Source: Brachypodium distachyon
Taxonomy: Eukaryota; Streptophyta; Magnoliopsida; Poales; Poaceae
Length of the DNA stretch: 64,000 bases
Direction: 5' to 3'
Assembly: GCF_000005505.3 (NCBI RefSeq)
Contig: NC_016132.3
Span: 22,496,501-22,560,500, forward strand
Both the position numbers and the translations under genes were made by a program. The notes under the pieces are model-generated. The model saw only the letters and a list, made by a program, of their open reading frames with translations. It ran no database searches and was not told the origin of the DNA. Below, piece after piece: positions 12,411 to 24,000 of this stretch (position 1 is its first letter; each line of letters starts with the position of its first letter).

Positions 12411-13936
12411 TGTATGCATTTTTCTTAGAGGGAACACCGTATCTTTATTTGGTCTATAAAGCAGGTGTTTAATGTGGGTTTAATTTTTTTGAGCGAATTT
12501 TAGAATGGTTCAATGTATGCATTTTTCTTAGAGGGAACGCCGTCTCACGGGTAGGAGTCAGGAAACCCTAGCTACCTCTCCTGAGAAGGCACATCCGCGC
12601 TAGCGCGCCTCGCCTCGTTTGCTTGCTTCTCATGGCCGGCAACGAGGCGGGTGGAGACCCTGGATCCTTTTCCGACTCCAAGCTCACCTCGTATGCGACG
12701 TAGATAACAACTATAGATTGTATGGTTCTGCTCTTATGGAGTAGAGGTTTTGGTTATGTCTTCGTGTTTTGCATATCATCTTCATATCTTTGTTCTTTTT
12801 CCTCGATCGACGAGGTTTGACCAGCTTTGTCTTTGTCGTGGAGCTAGTGAGATTAGGTCTTTCTAGATTTTTCTAGCCATATTTAGGGTGGTCATCCAAC
12901 CCTCTACTTCGCCTTCTTCTCCGTGGACGGTGGTCTGTTTCGTCGTCGGCTTCTGCCTCTGACAGGTGACTTCCCAGCTGCTACGAAAACAACGCGTTTT
13001 TTTGGCTACGACATAGTTCGAAGGTTCATAAACAGCATCGAGGTTCAATTAGGCACTCCACCGGCTAGTGCAGGAGGACGATTGTGTCATTTTCCCCCAA
13101 AGATTTGTCTGTCATTTCTCCTTTCTTAAACAAAAATGTTTTTTTTCTAGCCTCTGCATTGCTTGACTTATCTAAAAGAAGTATGCACGTCTAGGGAGTG
13201 GATAGGATGGGAGAATCGAATCATGCTGCAAGAGGCCCAGATATGCCATGTCATGAGCCATCTGTAATTCTAATCAGCGAGTTTATGGCTTTATTGATTC
13301 ATAAAAGAAAGTATAATAGATCGAAACAATCGAAACCAAACATAAGCAACAAAGGTCCACTATAGAGCTAACAACTCAATTATGGTCCTTCGAAATCAAC
13401 ATCTCTAGATCCAGTGTCGCATCTTCTTGAAATTCCTCCGTGTATCCGATAACGAAATTGCAGAATACAATGCTTACACAAGCTGTACTAACATCATAAG
13501 TTTTGAAAAGCCACATTAGCCACTTCTTCATCGATGAATCAATAAGGAAAAATATCAAAAACACCAAAATACGATTCTGAGAACCACTGACTTCACAAAG
13601 TATGCCGCAACGCAAACACCAAGGCAAGGACGGAGCAAGGACACCAATCTTCGAGACAACGTCATCTCCACCGTTAAGATGCCACGCAAAGAACACACAG
13701 ACCTAAGCAGGAAAAAAACAAGATGACAGACGTTGATCCGTGGTTTCTCTCGTTTGTCAACGCCGAATCTGTTGTCAAAGACGAGGGGAACCGCTGGAGA
13801 TCAAAATTTTCTTCAACAACAGCGGCAAAGGTTTTTCCCTTCAAATCAGCGAGCTAAGGGACACGAAACAACCTTAGAATGCGCCGGTTAGGAACCAACA
13901 TCACCACTTTGGGCTTGATTAATCTTGTTTAGAAAA
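12411..13936. other. Intergenic between two Helitrons, unassigned
   Basis: Two copies of GTATGCATTTTTCTTAGAGGGAAC lie about 100 bp apart at 12411 and 12510. The stretch 12540-12700 is GC-rich and gene-like but its short open frame, starting at the ATG near 12632, ends within about 25 codons. The reverse-strand frame at 13376-13696 has no recognisable domain. It may contain retrotransposon debris, but no family could be named. Confidence 0.4.
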
Positions 13937-15618
13937 CTAGCACGGTGTCCCGCGCAATTGCGCGGAAAACATCTGTAATCGTCTTAGCTTTCTAGCTGAC
14001 GTAGGTATGTATTGTCATACTATTTATATGATTGGTCGTTAGAAAGACAGAATTAATCAACTTAATATATCTAAAAAAGTAAAATCTATATACTGAGTCA
14101 AGTGATGTTTTAACACATGAGACAATATTTTATCTATATGTAATTTTATATCAAAATCCAAAACTAAAGATTAAATCTAGTGTCGGCTGGTGGACTGATT
14201 TTTTCATCAGATTTCTGAATTATTTATAGGTGACATTAGCCTAGTATTTTTTTTAATTAAAGTTTAGTTCACCTACCAACCACTGGATTTCACCTGAGAT
14301 TGTTGATCACACTAACAATCGCTGAAAATGGAAAGCTGAGGTCGTGTTTAGCCCATATTTATCTAACTAACAATAGATAATTTGGATCAACGTGATGTTT
14401 TCTCTCCAGAACCTTGTATTGTGCTTTTATTATATTGACTGGTCATTTGTAATTGATATTAGTTTAGTATTTGTAATTAAACTTCAGATCACCAACCAAT
14501 ATATCTCTGGTCTTTCTCTGATATGGTTCATTACACATCATATAACATCCGTACACTAAATTAAAGTTCAGATGAGTAGTAATTGGTCGATCAATTGTTT
14601 GCACTCATAGATTATGTGCATGCTAAATTATATTAGTAGATATGTTTCCACAATTGTAAATACCATTCTATATAAATGAAAATGATGCGGTAGGGACCTT
14701 CCCTACTGTATTTTGTGTCGAAAAAAATATATGTTTCCATGCATGATAATAAATCATATTGTGAATTTAATGTTTTTGTTCTATAGATACTTGGATTTAA
14801 TTTTGATAAGAGTTAGTCGTTTTCTTTTTAGTTTGTAGAGATATTTATCACTCCCTCCGATACATACAAAGTGTCACCCACTTAATACAAAATTTGTACC
14901 AACTTAGTAATGTGGGGGGGGGGGGGGAGTGGTAATTAATATTTCCATGATATGTGCAAAAAAATAATGTAAAATAAAGTCGAAAGGTCGGTAATATATT
15001 GATCGACTAAATCATTTGGCACAATAAAATAAATATTAACTTAATTAACATTAATCATAACATATTGGGCCTATGCGGACCTTAAACCAATTTTTTGTTT
15101 TATTCCTAGCCCGTCTAGTATACCCAAGTCATTAAATCTTGACCGTTGGATCTTAGATCCAACGCCTAGAATAATTGAGGTGATGTGTATCAGATTGGAG
15201 CCTTCCCTCGGTACCCCTCACATTGATTTTAGTACTATATAATAGACTGTGGAGATATCTATTAGTAATTTAATATTTCCATGACGTGTGCAGTAAAATA
15301 ATGGAAAATTTAGTCCGAAGGTCGGTAATACATTGATCGACTAACTCGTTTGGCACAATAAAAATAAATATTAACTTAATTACCATTAATCATAACATAT
15401 TGGGCCTACGTGGGCCTTAAACACAATATAAAATTAACTTAATTATCATTAACCATATATTGGGCCTCGTGGGCCTTAAACCAATTTGATGTTTTATTCC
15501 TAGCCCATCTAGTATACCCCACTCATTAAATATTGATCGTTAGATATCAGATCTAACGCTCGGAATAATTGAGGTGATGTGGATCAACGTGAAGCCTCCC
15601 CTCGATACCCCTCATATT
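13937..15618 (-). mobile_element. Second reversed Helitron of the same family, with two tandem 5' ends
   Basis: The minus-strand 3' terminus reads ..GTGCTAG at 13937, preceded by a perfect hairpin CCGCGCAATTGCGCGG (13950-13965). Helitron-family 5'-end sequence occurs twice in direct orientation: about 14925-15246, ending in a TATATAATAGA terminus, and about 15265-15618. The two ~320-350 bp units share CATTTGGCACAATAAA, TATTGGGCCTA, TAGTATACCC and GAGGTGATGTG blocks. A truncated Stowaway end (about 14852-14910) and a 14-G run (14914-14927) lie before the first unit. The last copy stops at 15618, where another MITE-like terminus begins. No transposase is encoded. Confidence 0.6.
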
Positions 15619-15665
15619 CCTCCGTTCCATAAAGATCGGCACAGTTTTGAACTAGCTCTAGTGGG
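15618..15665. mobile_element. Truncated MITE terminus
   Basis: CCTCCGTTCCATAAAGATCG resembles the left end of a Stowaway/mariner-type MITE, but no matching right end lies nearby. It separates the Helitron 5' end from the dioxygenase fragment and may mark a junction. Confidence 0.45.
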
Positions 15666-15996
15666 CGGCGCGTCGAGGCAGGCGCAGAAGGCGTCGACGT
15701 CGGCGGCGTCCCAGAGGCCGAAGGCTCGTAGAGCAGGTTGGCGGCGCTGGGCGCGACGTAGCCACTACCGGCGATGACGACCTCAGTGTTGCGGCGCTTG
15801 GCATCGTCGGGGAGGTCAAAGAGCGCGCGCAGGGCAGCCTTCATGTCCGCCTGGAGCGCCGCAGGCACGCCGTGGCCGGACACGCGGAAGCAGCCCAGGC
15901 GTTCGCACCCGCAGCCGGGCCGACTCCTCCGGCGCCACGCCGACCAGTCGCCGGGACCTCCACCATCTGGGGCTCCGCCTCCGGGCGCTGCTTTGC
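15660..15996 (-). pseudogene. 2-oxoglutarate/Fe(II) dioxygenase N-terminal fragment (DAO-like)
   Basis: Read on the minus strand, the central frame gives CERLGCFRVSGHGVPA, then LRALFDLPDDAKRR and GSGYVAPSAANLLYE. This is the N-terminal (DIOX_N) region of plant 2OG-Fe(II) dioxygenases, close in style to the DAO/gibberellin-oxidase-like group. It is broken: a start-like MVEVPA sits in another frame, the next segment (APEESARLR) is shifted again, and after LLYE a single missing base moves the continuation (AFGLWDAADVDAF) to a different frame. The fragment stops near 15660 with no catalytic HxD..H domain. It is a decayed gene piece, plausibly carried in by transposition. Confidence 0.85.
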
Positions 15997-16020
15997 TAGC
16001 TGCTGGCTGGATCACGCAGC

Positions 16021-16607
16021 GCTTGCGTCGACGGGGTTGTTGTATTTACAAGTCGGCCGTGAAAGGGACGAAAGGGGGCAGAGCGGCGCCACTTGTCGGG
16101 AAATTTTCGAGGAGACGAGCAGCAGGACGTGACGGCCAGTTTCTTTGTTGTCAGCTTGCCCAGGCAATGGATCGACACGCATGCCTTAGTGCCCAACACA
16201 GCCACGGAAACCATGATCGGAGTCCAACAATCTTTCTTCAGCTAATCTAACTAGATACGCTCCTGACGCACAAGCAACTCGTGGATTTGGGATCCACATA
16301 TACAGTGACATCGAGGAGAAGCTACTCGTACGAGTACTTAGCATGGCTTGAAATATTCAGTGCATACCATATCATTTCATAGGACCGCATGCATCGATTT
16401 GTGTTCTTTACAATTTTTTCATGTTAGTAATAACACAAGAGCAATACGTAGAACCCAAGAAGTAATTCGCATTAATAGGGAACCTAAGAATTTCAAAATA
16501 GCCTAAATAACTAATGGCAAAGAAATACTTCCGGGTCCAATGACAACTTGAATACGTAAAGCATATTTTACCCTAAGTAAACATCTAAATCAAATAACTT
16601 ACAGTTT
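16021..16607. other. Intergenic, nothing recognised
   Basis: GC-rich for about 120 bp next to the dioxygenase fragment (possibly more of the captured DNA), then AT-rich. No coding or repeat feature could be supported. Confidence 0.4.
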
Positions 16608-16885
16608 GTTTGGCATCCATCCTTTCATTTCATTTGGTAGAAAATGAAATAAAATTCAATTTTTCATTGGATTTTATTTGGTTGGATTTAAATTTTGGGT
16701 TAAAAAATCATGTTTGTCTAACATGGATTTGTAGAGTGAGAGACAATTCCAGAGAAATGATAGCTTTTAAAGATGAATTGGGGTTAGTTAGAGTGTGATT
16801 CCATGCCAACCTCTCAACAAGTTGGTTTCTTGAATTCAAAATTAATTCCAGAATTCTATGCCCAAATGATGTGTGCCAAACAAGA
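16608..16885. mobile_element. MITE with TTGTTTGGCA ends (hAT- or Tourist-like)
   Basis: The left end TTGTTTGGCATCCATC..TTTCATTT is matched in inverted form by the right end AAATGATGTGTGCCAAACAA. The interior is AT-rich and non-coding. Its right end abuts the start of the large inverted repeat. Confidence 0.55.
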
Positions 16886-18440
16886 TGTTGATTAGTATGA
16901 AATTGAAATATATCTAACTCGAATTCTTAAAGTTTCTTTCAGCCGGTGATCATCCATAGGGACAGGACAAAGATGCAAGACAATTTGAACCATACAAAAT
17001 CTAATATATTCTCCACTTGAAAAACTTGCAATGCAACCTCCTCAAATCTTTAACGCACATGTTGATATAGACAAAGCCATCGTTGACGGTCTGATGGGAT
17101 TGAAACAGATGCCACTTATAATTACCAAGTTCTGAAAAAGGGTAGCAGGTAACAGCAAAGCATGCTACAACATTTGGACAGACAATCGCTTCTAAGTGAG
17201 TCTGTGTACCTAGTTCTATTTTCAACTAAGAAACAACATAATAGGATATCCTAGCCCTTTTTGCTGACTTCAGATCACATAATGTTGATGGTGGTTGATT
17301 ATCATCATCCTCATTTTCCGATTCACAAAAATCATCTTTGTTTTTTCCTAGAGAACCATATATATGGTTCTTCCGCATGTTCAAGGAACTCATCCAATAC
17401 CTCTTCAAAACTATCATTGCCACACTAATCAAAAACATCGCCAACGCAGGCTCACAAGACACATCAGTAGTTGCGACCTCATCTCACTTGCACTTTTTGC
17501 ACAACCAAAGTATGAGCACTAGAAACATGTGGTTTCTCCATTCATAAACACTGAAATAACAACAAACAATTCTACACCGTAAATTGAACATAATGTTTGC
17601 TACGTACATGATATACCTTTTCATCTGGGCTAGAAACTGTCCTGAGCTAGAACCTTTGTTGAGAGGGTTCTAGTTCTGGAACTGTTGCTAGCACAGATGA
17701 AAAGGCGAATCTAGTAAACATTCTATTCAATTTACAGTGTGGAATTGTTAGTTCTTATATCATTTAAACCAAGAATTGATGAGGAACAACACATTTCTGG
17801 TACTCAACTCTGGTTGTTGTGTAAGAAGTGCCAAAGTTGTGATGAGGTCACTGATGTGTCTAATGTGCCTGCAACTGGTCATGTTTCAGATCAGTCTGTC
17901 AATTATAGTGTTGAAGAGGAATTTGATGAGTTCCCTGAACAAGTGTGACAGAACCATATGGTTCTCTAGGAAAAGATGATATTTGCGAAGAGGAAGAAAA
18001 TGATGACGACAATCCACCATCATCACCATTATTGATCTGAAGTCAGCAAAAAGGGTTGCATTATCCCATGTCGTCATTTCACACCTTAATATAGAACTAA
18101 GTACACTGACTCATCTCTTGGAAGCTATTGTTAGCCCAAATGTTTAGTGAGCATGCTTTGTCGTTATCTACTAGATTTTAAGAAGCTTGGAAATTGTAGT
18201 GTTTGGTTCAATCCCATCAGACTGGAGATGATGGCTATGTCTATATCAAGATGCGTGATAAATATTTGGAAGGTTGCATGGCAATTTTTTGAATGGGTGA
18301 GAGAACATATCAGATTTTGTATGGTTCAAACTATCTTGGATCTTCATCCTTACCCTATGGATGATCACCAGGTGAAAAAGTTTTAAGACTGCAAGTTAGA
18401 TATATTTCAACTTGATAATAAGTTCTTTGTTTTGGATTGT
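16886..18440. repeat. Long inverted repeat, ~1.55 kb, near-contiguous arms
   Basis: The left arm (about 16886-17653) is the diverged reverse complement of the right arm (about 17655-18440). Matched landmarks include GGTGATCATCCATAGGG at 16943 against CCCTATGGATGATCACC near 18353, TTTTTGCTGACTTCAGATCA near 17259 against TGATCTGAAGTCAGCAAAAA near 18033, and AGAGAACCATAT near 17350 against ATATGGTTCTCT near 17956. The centre holds a tighter hairpin (TTTTCATCTGGGCTAG / CTAGCACAGATGAAAA). By eye the arms look about three-quarters to four-fifths identical with small indels. Reading frames in the arms (LWLLCKKCQSC, EEEFDEFPEQ) are short and broken. It may be a foldback transposon or a duplicated-inverted gene fragment. 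Confidence 0.8.
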
Positions 18441-21094
18441 TACTTTGTGTAAACTATGCTTTAAGTATTCAAGTTATATATTTCCAGACCATAATTGTGC
18501 GTTGCCCCACCCGTCCCTACATATAAGAATGACAGGTTTGGGTGCAAATTAATATGATATATTTGACCTAAAATTTATTATGATAAATGCATTTGAAATG
18601 GGAATTTTATTTTGTTGACTAACAAGTGCTCATAAGTGACTTCGAAGGTAGCATCAGAACCATTAAAATACATAATTATCATGTCTGTCATGTAAAGGTA
18701 AAGAAATTTACCAGTGTAGTCGATATGTTGCATCAATTCTATCTGTATGAGGACCACCAACATAGTTCATAGGTAGGGTGCGAAGCGAGCTTCCATACGA
18801 CTTTAATTGACTATTAACACACTTTACAAATTTGCTTGTTGCATGCATGTATAATAAAGTGTAGAGTAAAATTACGAGCTAAACCAAACCATATCAATTT
18901 GAAGATCGACAATATTCAAAGTAGAGGTTAATACAATAAGGATCTACCTGGCAGCTTAGAATAATTGTAATATTGTATGTCATTCTATGTATAAAAATTA
19001 TGCTTGCATGCTTGTCTAAATAATGTGGACAGTACACACAATCATGAGTATACAAATTTCTGGAAACTAAACTGAAATTTGTTACCTTTTGAAGATCAAT
19101 CATAAGCATCCAGTCAATAATTATTTTCAGAGTAGCAGATGTATCTTTGTTCAACAAATTCAGGTTTTGTCTTCCTTTCAGATTAACAGCAGGCACTCTC
19201 CTGACCATTTGTCAAGTAAATGGTATGACTCCAGATGAATATCTTCAGGTTCTAGGAACTTAACTATCATCTTAGAAACCCTCAGGTTGTTTTTAGTAGG
19301 AATAAGTTCACGAATTCAGATAACTACCCAACCATCTAGCCAAACTTTGTAGAGCAATGGTGAAACTAATAATCAAGTTTAATTTTAGACTGAATGTTCT
19401 TACTTCTTAGACATGAAGACCAAGAATAAATTTAACCCTGTTATAGAATAGATTATTTTTGGCTACTCCGCAAGAGGGACACACTCATTTCACTGCAAGG
19501 TGAATCCTAACTAATTGTCCAAACCAACATGGCTAACATCGTCAAAGAAAAAAAGCATGGCTAGTTGGTTCAATCAAATCTGGCACTAAAAATGTGTCTT
19601 ACATATCGAATTTATCATTAATTCCCCATCTTTAAACGACATAGTTAGACTGGATCACTAGAATAGAGCAGCGGAGAACTCATAACAGAACTTGCACTCG
19701 AGGAGGAGGTGGATGAAGGACTTAAACTTGTTATTGCCGCGGGTGGGGAGCGTGTTTCCGGCGTTGCCTTGACCTCCGGGACAACCATGGGGCAGAGGAG
19801 TCCGATACATTTACAGTTTAGCCAATCAAAAACACTACTATAACTAATTTGCTAGGCTTATATGCTTGCAGATGTTTCATAAGAAATGGGAGTTCCTACT
19901 ATAGTTTCTAGTCTAGTAATCAATCGCCAATACTGCAGTGGAGTACATGCACTCTGAAATGCTACATAAAAGATGTAAGTACTAAGTATGTTACCGATCA
20001 GAAAAGAAAACATTGTGAATTGATTAGAGCTCCATTCCCTTTCTCAAAAAAAAAAGGTCCATCCCTGGTTAGCCATTACAGCTAGATACCCTGCCCCAGC
20101 GATCAGCAGCCACAGATTCCTGCATTAGAACCAATGACATCATTAGTGCAGCAGCAGATTAACTAGTAAGGAACGCATGATTAGATAAGGCACTGGAAGG
20201 GATACGTATTTAGAAACACAATCCAATCAGAATCAAGGGCGAGAAGGAAAAAAAAACTTACACCAGCGAATTAAGAGAAATTTAATGAGCATGGGTTGGG
20301 ATTTACGGTGTCTCTGCGGGCTCTCGCCAAAAATCCTCTGGATCCCGTCGTGGTGTTGGGTGGAGCAGCACGGTGACCAAACTGAACAGTGCGCCCAGCC
20401 GGATCGGAACCGCACAGCGAGGAAGAGCACCCCAGTAACAAGTGTCGTGGCGGTGGCATAGTCGCGTAGGCGTAGAGGGTCGACCAGACGGCTGGGAATC
20501 CTCACGAACCCTAGGAAAACAAGAGTTGGGAGAAAGCAGATGTAGAGGCACCTGTGGGAGATGAGGCGCAGATGGCATAAAAAGAGCATCTCTCGCAAAT
20601 CGCGCAAAATCTGAATCGAAAATTCGCCGAACTCGTGTTTTCCGGTACCATTTCGACGTGTTTCAGGGCGAGAATCATCAATATATTCTGCATGTCATCG
20701 TAGCTGAATTCGTCGTCCGAGGAATCGTCCTACCACAACGAGTCCTCCAAAAATTGCTGCGCGGCGAAACTCAAAAAGAAAGTCTGCATCTAAAACTCCC
20801 AAGATCCCCAATTACAAACATGAACAAATCCCCAAATCCGCGAGATTCCCAAATCCGGAAATTAACAAATCGATGAGATGTTTACCTCCTCGAGCGGGAC
20901 GGGCCACGGCAGCTGTGAGATCCGAAGAAGGTGACCTTCGATGGATGACTCACCGTCAGTTTCGCGTGGAAAGCTGACCGACGGTGGCGGCAAACTCGCG
21001 GCGAGCGGTCGGAAACAGAGGTGCTCGCTCCGAATATCTCCCGCCAGAAGTGGAGGGGCAGACAAAAATACCCTACGAATCGGGCGGGCGACGG
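18441..21094. other. Intergenic, unassigned; possible decayed coding pieces
   Basis: Mostly AT-rich. On the minus strand, about 19640-19790 stays open in two frames over a GC-rich exon-like stretch, but no family is recognised. At about 20640-20760 (minus) a segment reading FLEDSLW then stop then DDSSDDEFSYDDMQ looks like the acidic N-terminus of transposon-related proteins. The frames around 20233-20607 and 20862-21065 lack recognisable domains and may be UTR-like or transposon-derived. Confidence 0.35.
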
Positions 21095-23494
21095 GGTAAG
21101 TTCATGAACTCCTGTACTTTGAAGCCGAGACTACTTTGCCCTTTGAACTTCCAAACCGGGTAGTCAGCCTCCTCGGTTTCGCAAAACCAGACAAATCATC
21201 TCCGAGACCAACCTAAATGGTTTTGTAGATGATTTTGCTGACTTGTCGACATACAAATGTCATGTTGTCAATTTTAATGCGGGGTTTAGTTGATTTAGGC
21301 CGAAAACCTCCTCGGTTTTTCCTCCTTAAAATAATTTCGTGAACTTTATAAAACCAGATAGATCACCCCGACAAACTAAAATGCTGCACCGTACATTTTA
21401 GAGTCTAATCAGTTTGAGCATCTAATACATAATTAAAATAGCAGAAATTTTATGACGTAGATTATTTCAAAGTTTTGGTTGAACACAATTTTACGTAAAA
21501 GCCCTTGCTCAATCCCGGATTGGCAAAGATTACGGGAAAAAACGATTCGGCAGTAAAAAAAAAACCTTCCTCTTCACGGCTTCACGCAGACACGCTGCCG
21601 CCGGGCGCCGGCCGTGCCTGGGGACACCGCAGCCGCCTCCAGTGCGTGGGGGCATCCACCTCCAGCCCGCGGGGCCGCGCCACGCCATCGCGTGTAGCCA
21701 GCGCCGCCGCCGTCAGCGCCACTGCGCGTCTGCGCCAGGGACCGCGCCGCCGCTTCCGTTGCCTAGGGCCGTGCCGCCGCCTCCATCGCCTGGGGCCGCC
21801 GCCAGCTTTGATGGCCCGCGCCGCCGAAGCCACCATATTGGGTCGGTGCTTGGTCGCGGTCGCGTTAGGCGGCCACCGTAGCCTCCGATTTAGTTTGGGT
21901 CAGCGTCCAATCTGTCAACCCTCATGACGTGGGGAACGATGAACACAACAGCGCAAGGGAACAAGAGAGCAGAGAATTTGGGGAGGAGCTTGCCACCGTC
22001 ATCTATGGTGTGAGGATAATTACAGATGGAGGTGAATTTAATGATGGCTCAGGAAGCTACTGCTACTGCTCGATTCGATTGGCCCCCGCCGACTGCACCT
22101 AAGCCGCTAAGCGGTTGCCGAACGCTCCGGAGGCCGGCAGCTCAGGTGGGCGCGCGGGCTGCGCGGCGTGCAAAACAGACAGGCAGGCGCGCGTGAAGTT
22201 GGCGCGGCGTGCAACGGGCAGGCAGGCGCGCTTGAGCAGGCGTTGCCCGTGCAGACCGGTGGCGAGAAGGCGGGCGCGCGGCGGACGGGTGCACGGCGGC
22301 ACGAGCAGGCGGCCGCGCGCGCCGGCAGAAATCCGGCGGGCCAGTGGCACAGCGCTCAGGCGAGCTCGCGGTGGGCGTAGGCAGGCGGCACGGCGGGCAG
22401 GCAGCGACGAGCGCAGGACGCAACAGGCATGGGAGGACGAGAAGCAGGTTTTGTGTCATGTCAACTGACGACCGGTTCTATGCCAGAGGCAGTCCAGTAA
22501 TTTCAAGGGTTGCTAGAGTTGGATTTCGCCCTAGCATTGGATTTTGCCATGAGTAGAACATACAAGATGTCAAGATCTGATCGAGCTAACTACGAAGCTA
22601 GAAGCTTGCGGCATCTGGGCAGGTAATTCAATCAAACTTTTCGTAGTACTATTAGTTTTATTTATCTGAATGCTGTAGGAAATTTTGCAAGCCGTTTTAT
22701 TTCTCATGAGTTCTGGCTTTGCTAATCACCATGAAAGTTTCTCCAGCCCCAAACCCCTCTCTTTCTCCTTCTCTAGATCTCGCTGCTTGTACGTAAACTG
22801 GTGTTTCACTGATCACATGAGAAAAGTGATTCACATATGAAACAACGACACTGGCAGAAACGGTAAACTAATGTTGGTGATATCTTTTTCGATGTTCAAG
22901 ACAATGCATATACTGACATAGATTTTTTGACAGTACTACGATTTATAAATTTATACGAGCAACATCAATATATTCATGTGAAAAAATAATTGTTAGAACT
23001 AAGTGCTAGAAAGTAGGGAAAAATAATCTAAAATACACATGTAAAAAAAAATGTAAGAAATCTAGCCGCGCATCCGGGTCACCCCGTTAGTTTTCTTTAT
23101 GAATTGAGCATGCTTTAACATATCCAAATATCTAAGTAACCAAACATTATCGACCTGTGCGCTGAGCTTGAGCATCTGTCTAATTTTTACATTGAGGATG
23201 AACCGTAGTTTCTGGGTACGGGAGAAAAGGAAAGGCGAATGGATAACAAGGAAGAGGAAAATTGAGGGATTTTCTTGCCTAAATCAATTGATTCCTTTCC
23301 CAAAATTGATAACATAACATTTTTCAATCGCCATGTCAGTAAAATCACCTACGGAAACTGCTTAGCGCTTAGGTTGGTTTCAGGGGGTGATTTATCTGGT
23401 TTTGCGAAGTTCACGAGGTTAAATACCCCATTTTGAAGTTCAAGGGGTAAAATAGTTCGATGCTCAAAGTAAGGAGAGTTATATGGAGTTAACT
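21095..23494. mobile_element. 2.4-kb DNA element with long (~170 bp) terminal inverted repeats
   Basis: The left end (about 21095-21265) and right end (about 23325-23494, inverted) align through TTGAACTTC.AAA, TTCGCAAAACCAGA.AAATCA, GA.ACCAACCTAA and GATTTT.CTGAC. A further diverged copy of the same end (TTATAAAACCAGATAGATCACCCC) lies at about 21310-21375 in left-end orientation, implying nesting. No transposase is present. The interior 21570-22450 is strongly GC-rich and repetitive, with open frames on both strands (for example 21505-21927 plus and 22115-22468 plus) that look compositional rather than like any known protein. Long inverted repeats around gene-like GC-rich DNA suggest a Mutator-like or Pack-type element; no target duplication was established. 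Confidence 0.6.
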
Positions 23495-24000
23495 CGCGTC
23501 CTGGCAGGATATCGGTACCGAGAACAAAGGCCACAGAATCCGGGCATATATCGGAACGAGGAGTGGTTTTCGGTAGAACCGAACTTATTTTTGGGTACCT
23601 GTACGTGTCGTTTTTGGGGGCAAAAACCTAAGAGTTGCGGTTATTTTTCTATCGGGCCGACGCATTTGCCAGAGATGCTCTAAGGGGATCCAGGCGTCCG
23701 ATGGAGCCGGGACCGTGGGGGGCTGCAAGCTGGAGCGCCAGATTACGACGGCCTTTCCTGTTGCCATCGCCTGGAGACGGATCCGAACAAATCAAGGCAT
23801 GAGGTTGGGGACATGGAGCAGCACGGGCAGATAGAGAGGATGGAGGAGGGCACCAGGATTCGGGGATAGCGAGACCAGGGGAGCACCGCCGAAAGTTGGC
23901 CGTAGTGGGAGCCGGGGCGAGGAAGGCACATGTGGCGCCTCCCCATCTTCATGATCGATCGCTAGGAAGAGAAGAGAGAAAGCAAGGCAGTTTCGGCAGC
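23495..24000. other. Intergenic, probably transposon-derived
   Basis: Contains GCCAGAGATGCTCTAAGG near 23670, the kind of terminus found on small grass DNA transposons, followed by GC-rich DNA without a convincing reading frame. Confidence 0.35.

Noticed and set aside
20233..20607. Minus-strand frame of 124 codons
   Set aside because: No domain, no splice support and overlapping open frames of similar length in the same DNA. Probably UTR-like or transposon sequence.
21505..22468. GC-rich open frames as real genes
   Set aside because: Ala/Arg/Gly-rich in every frame, open on both strands and located inside a TIR element; no conserved motif supports a protein.
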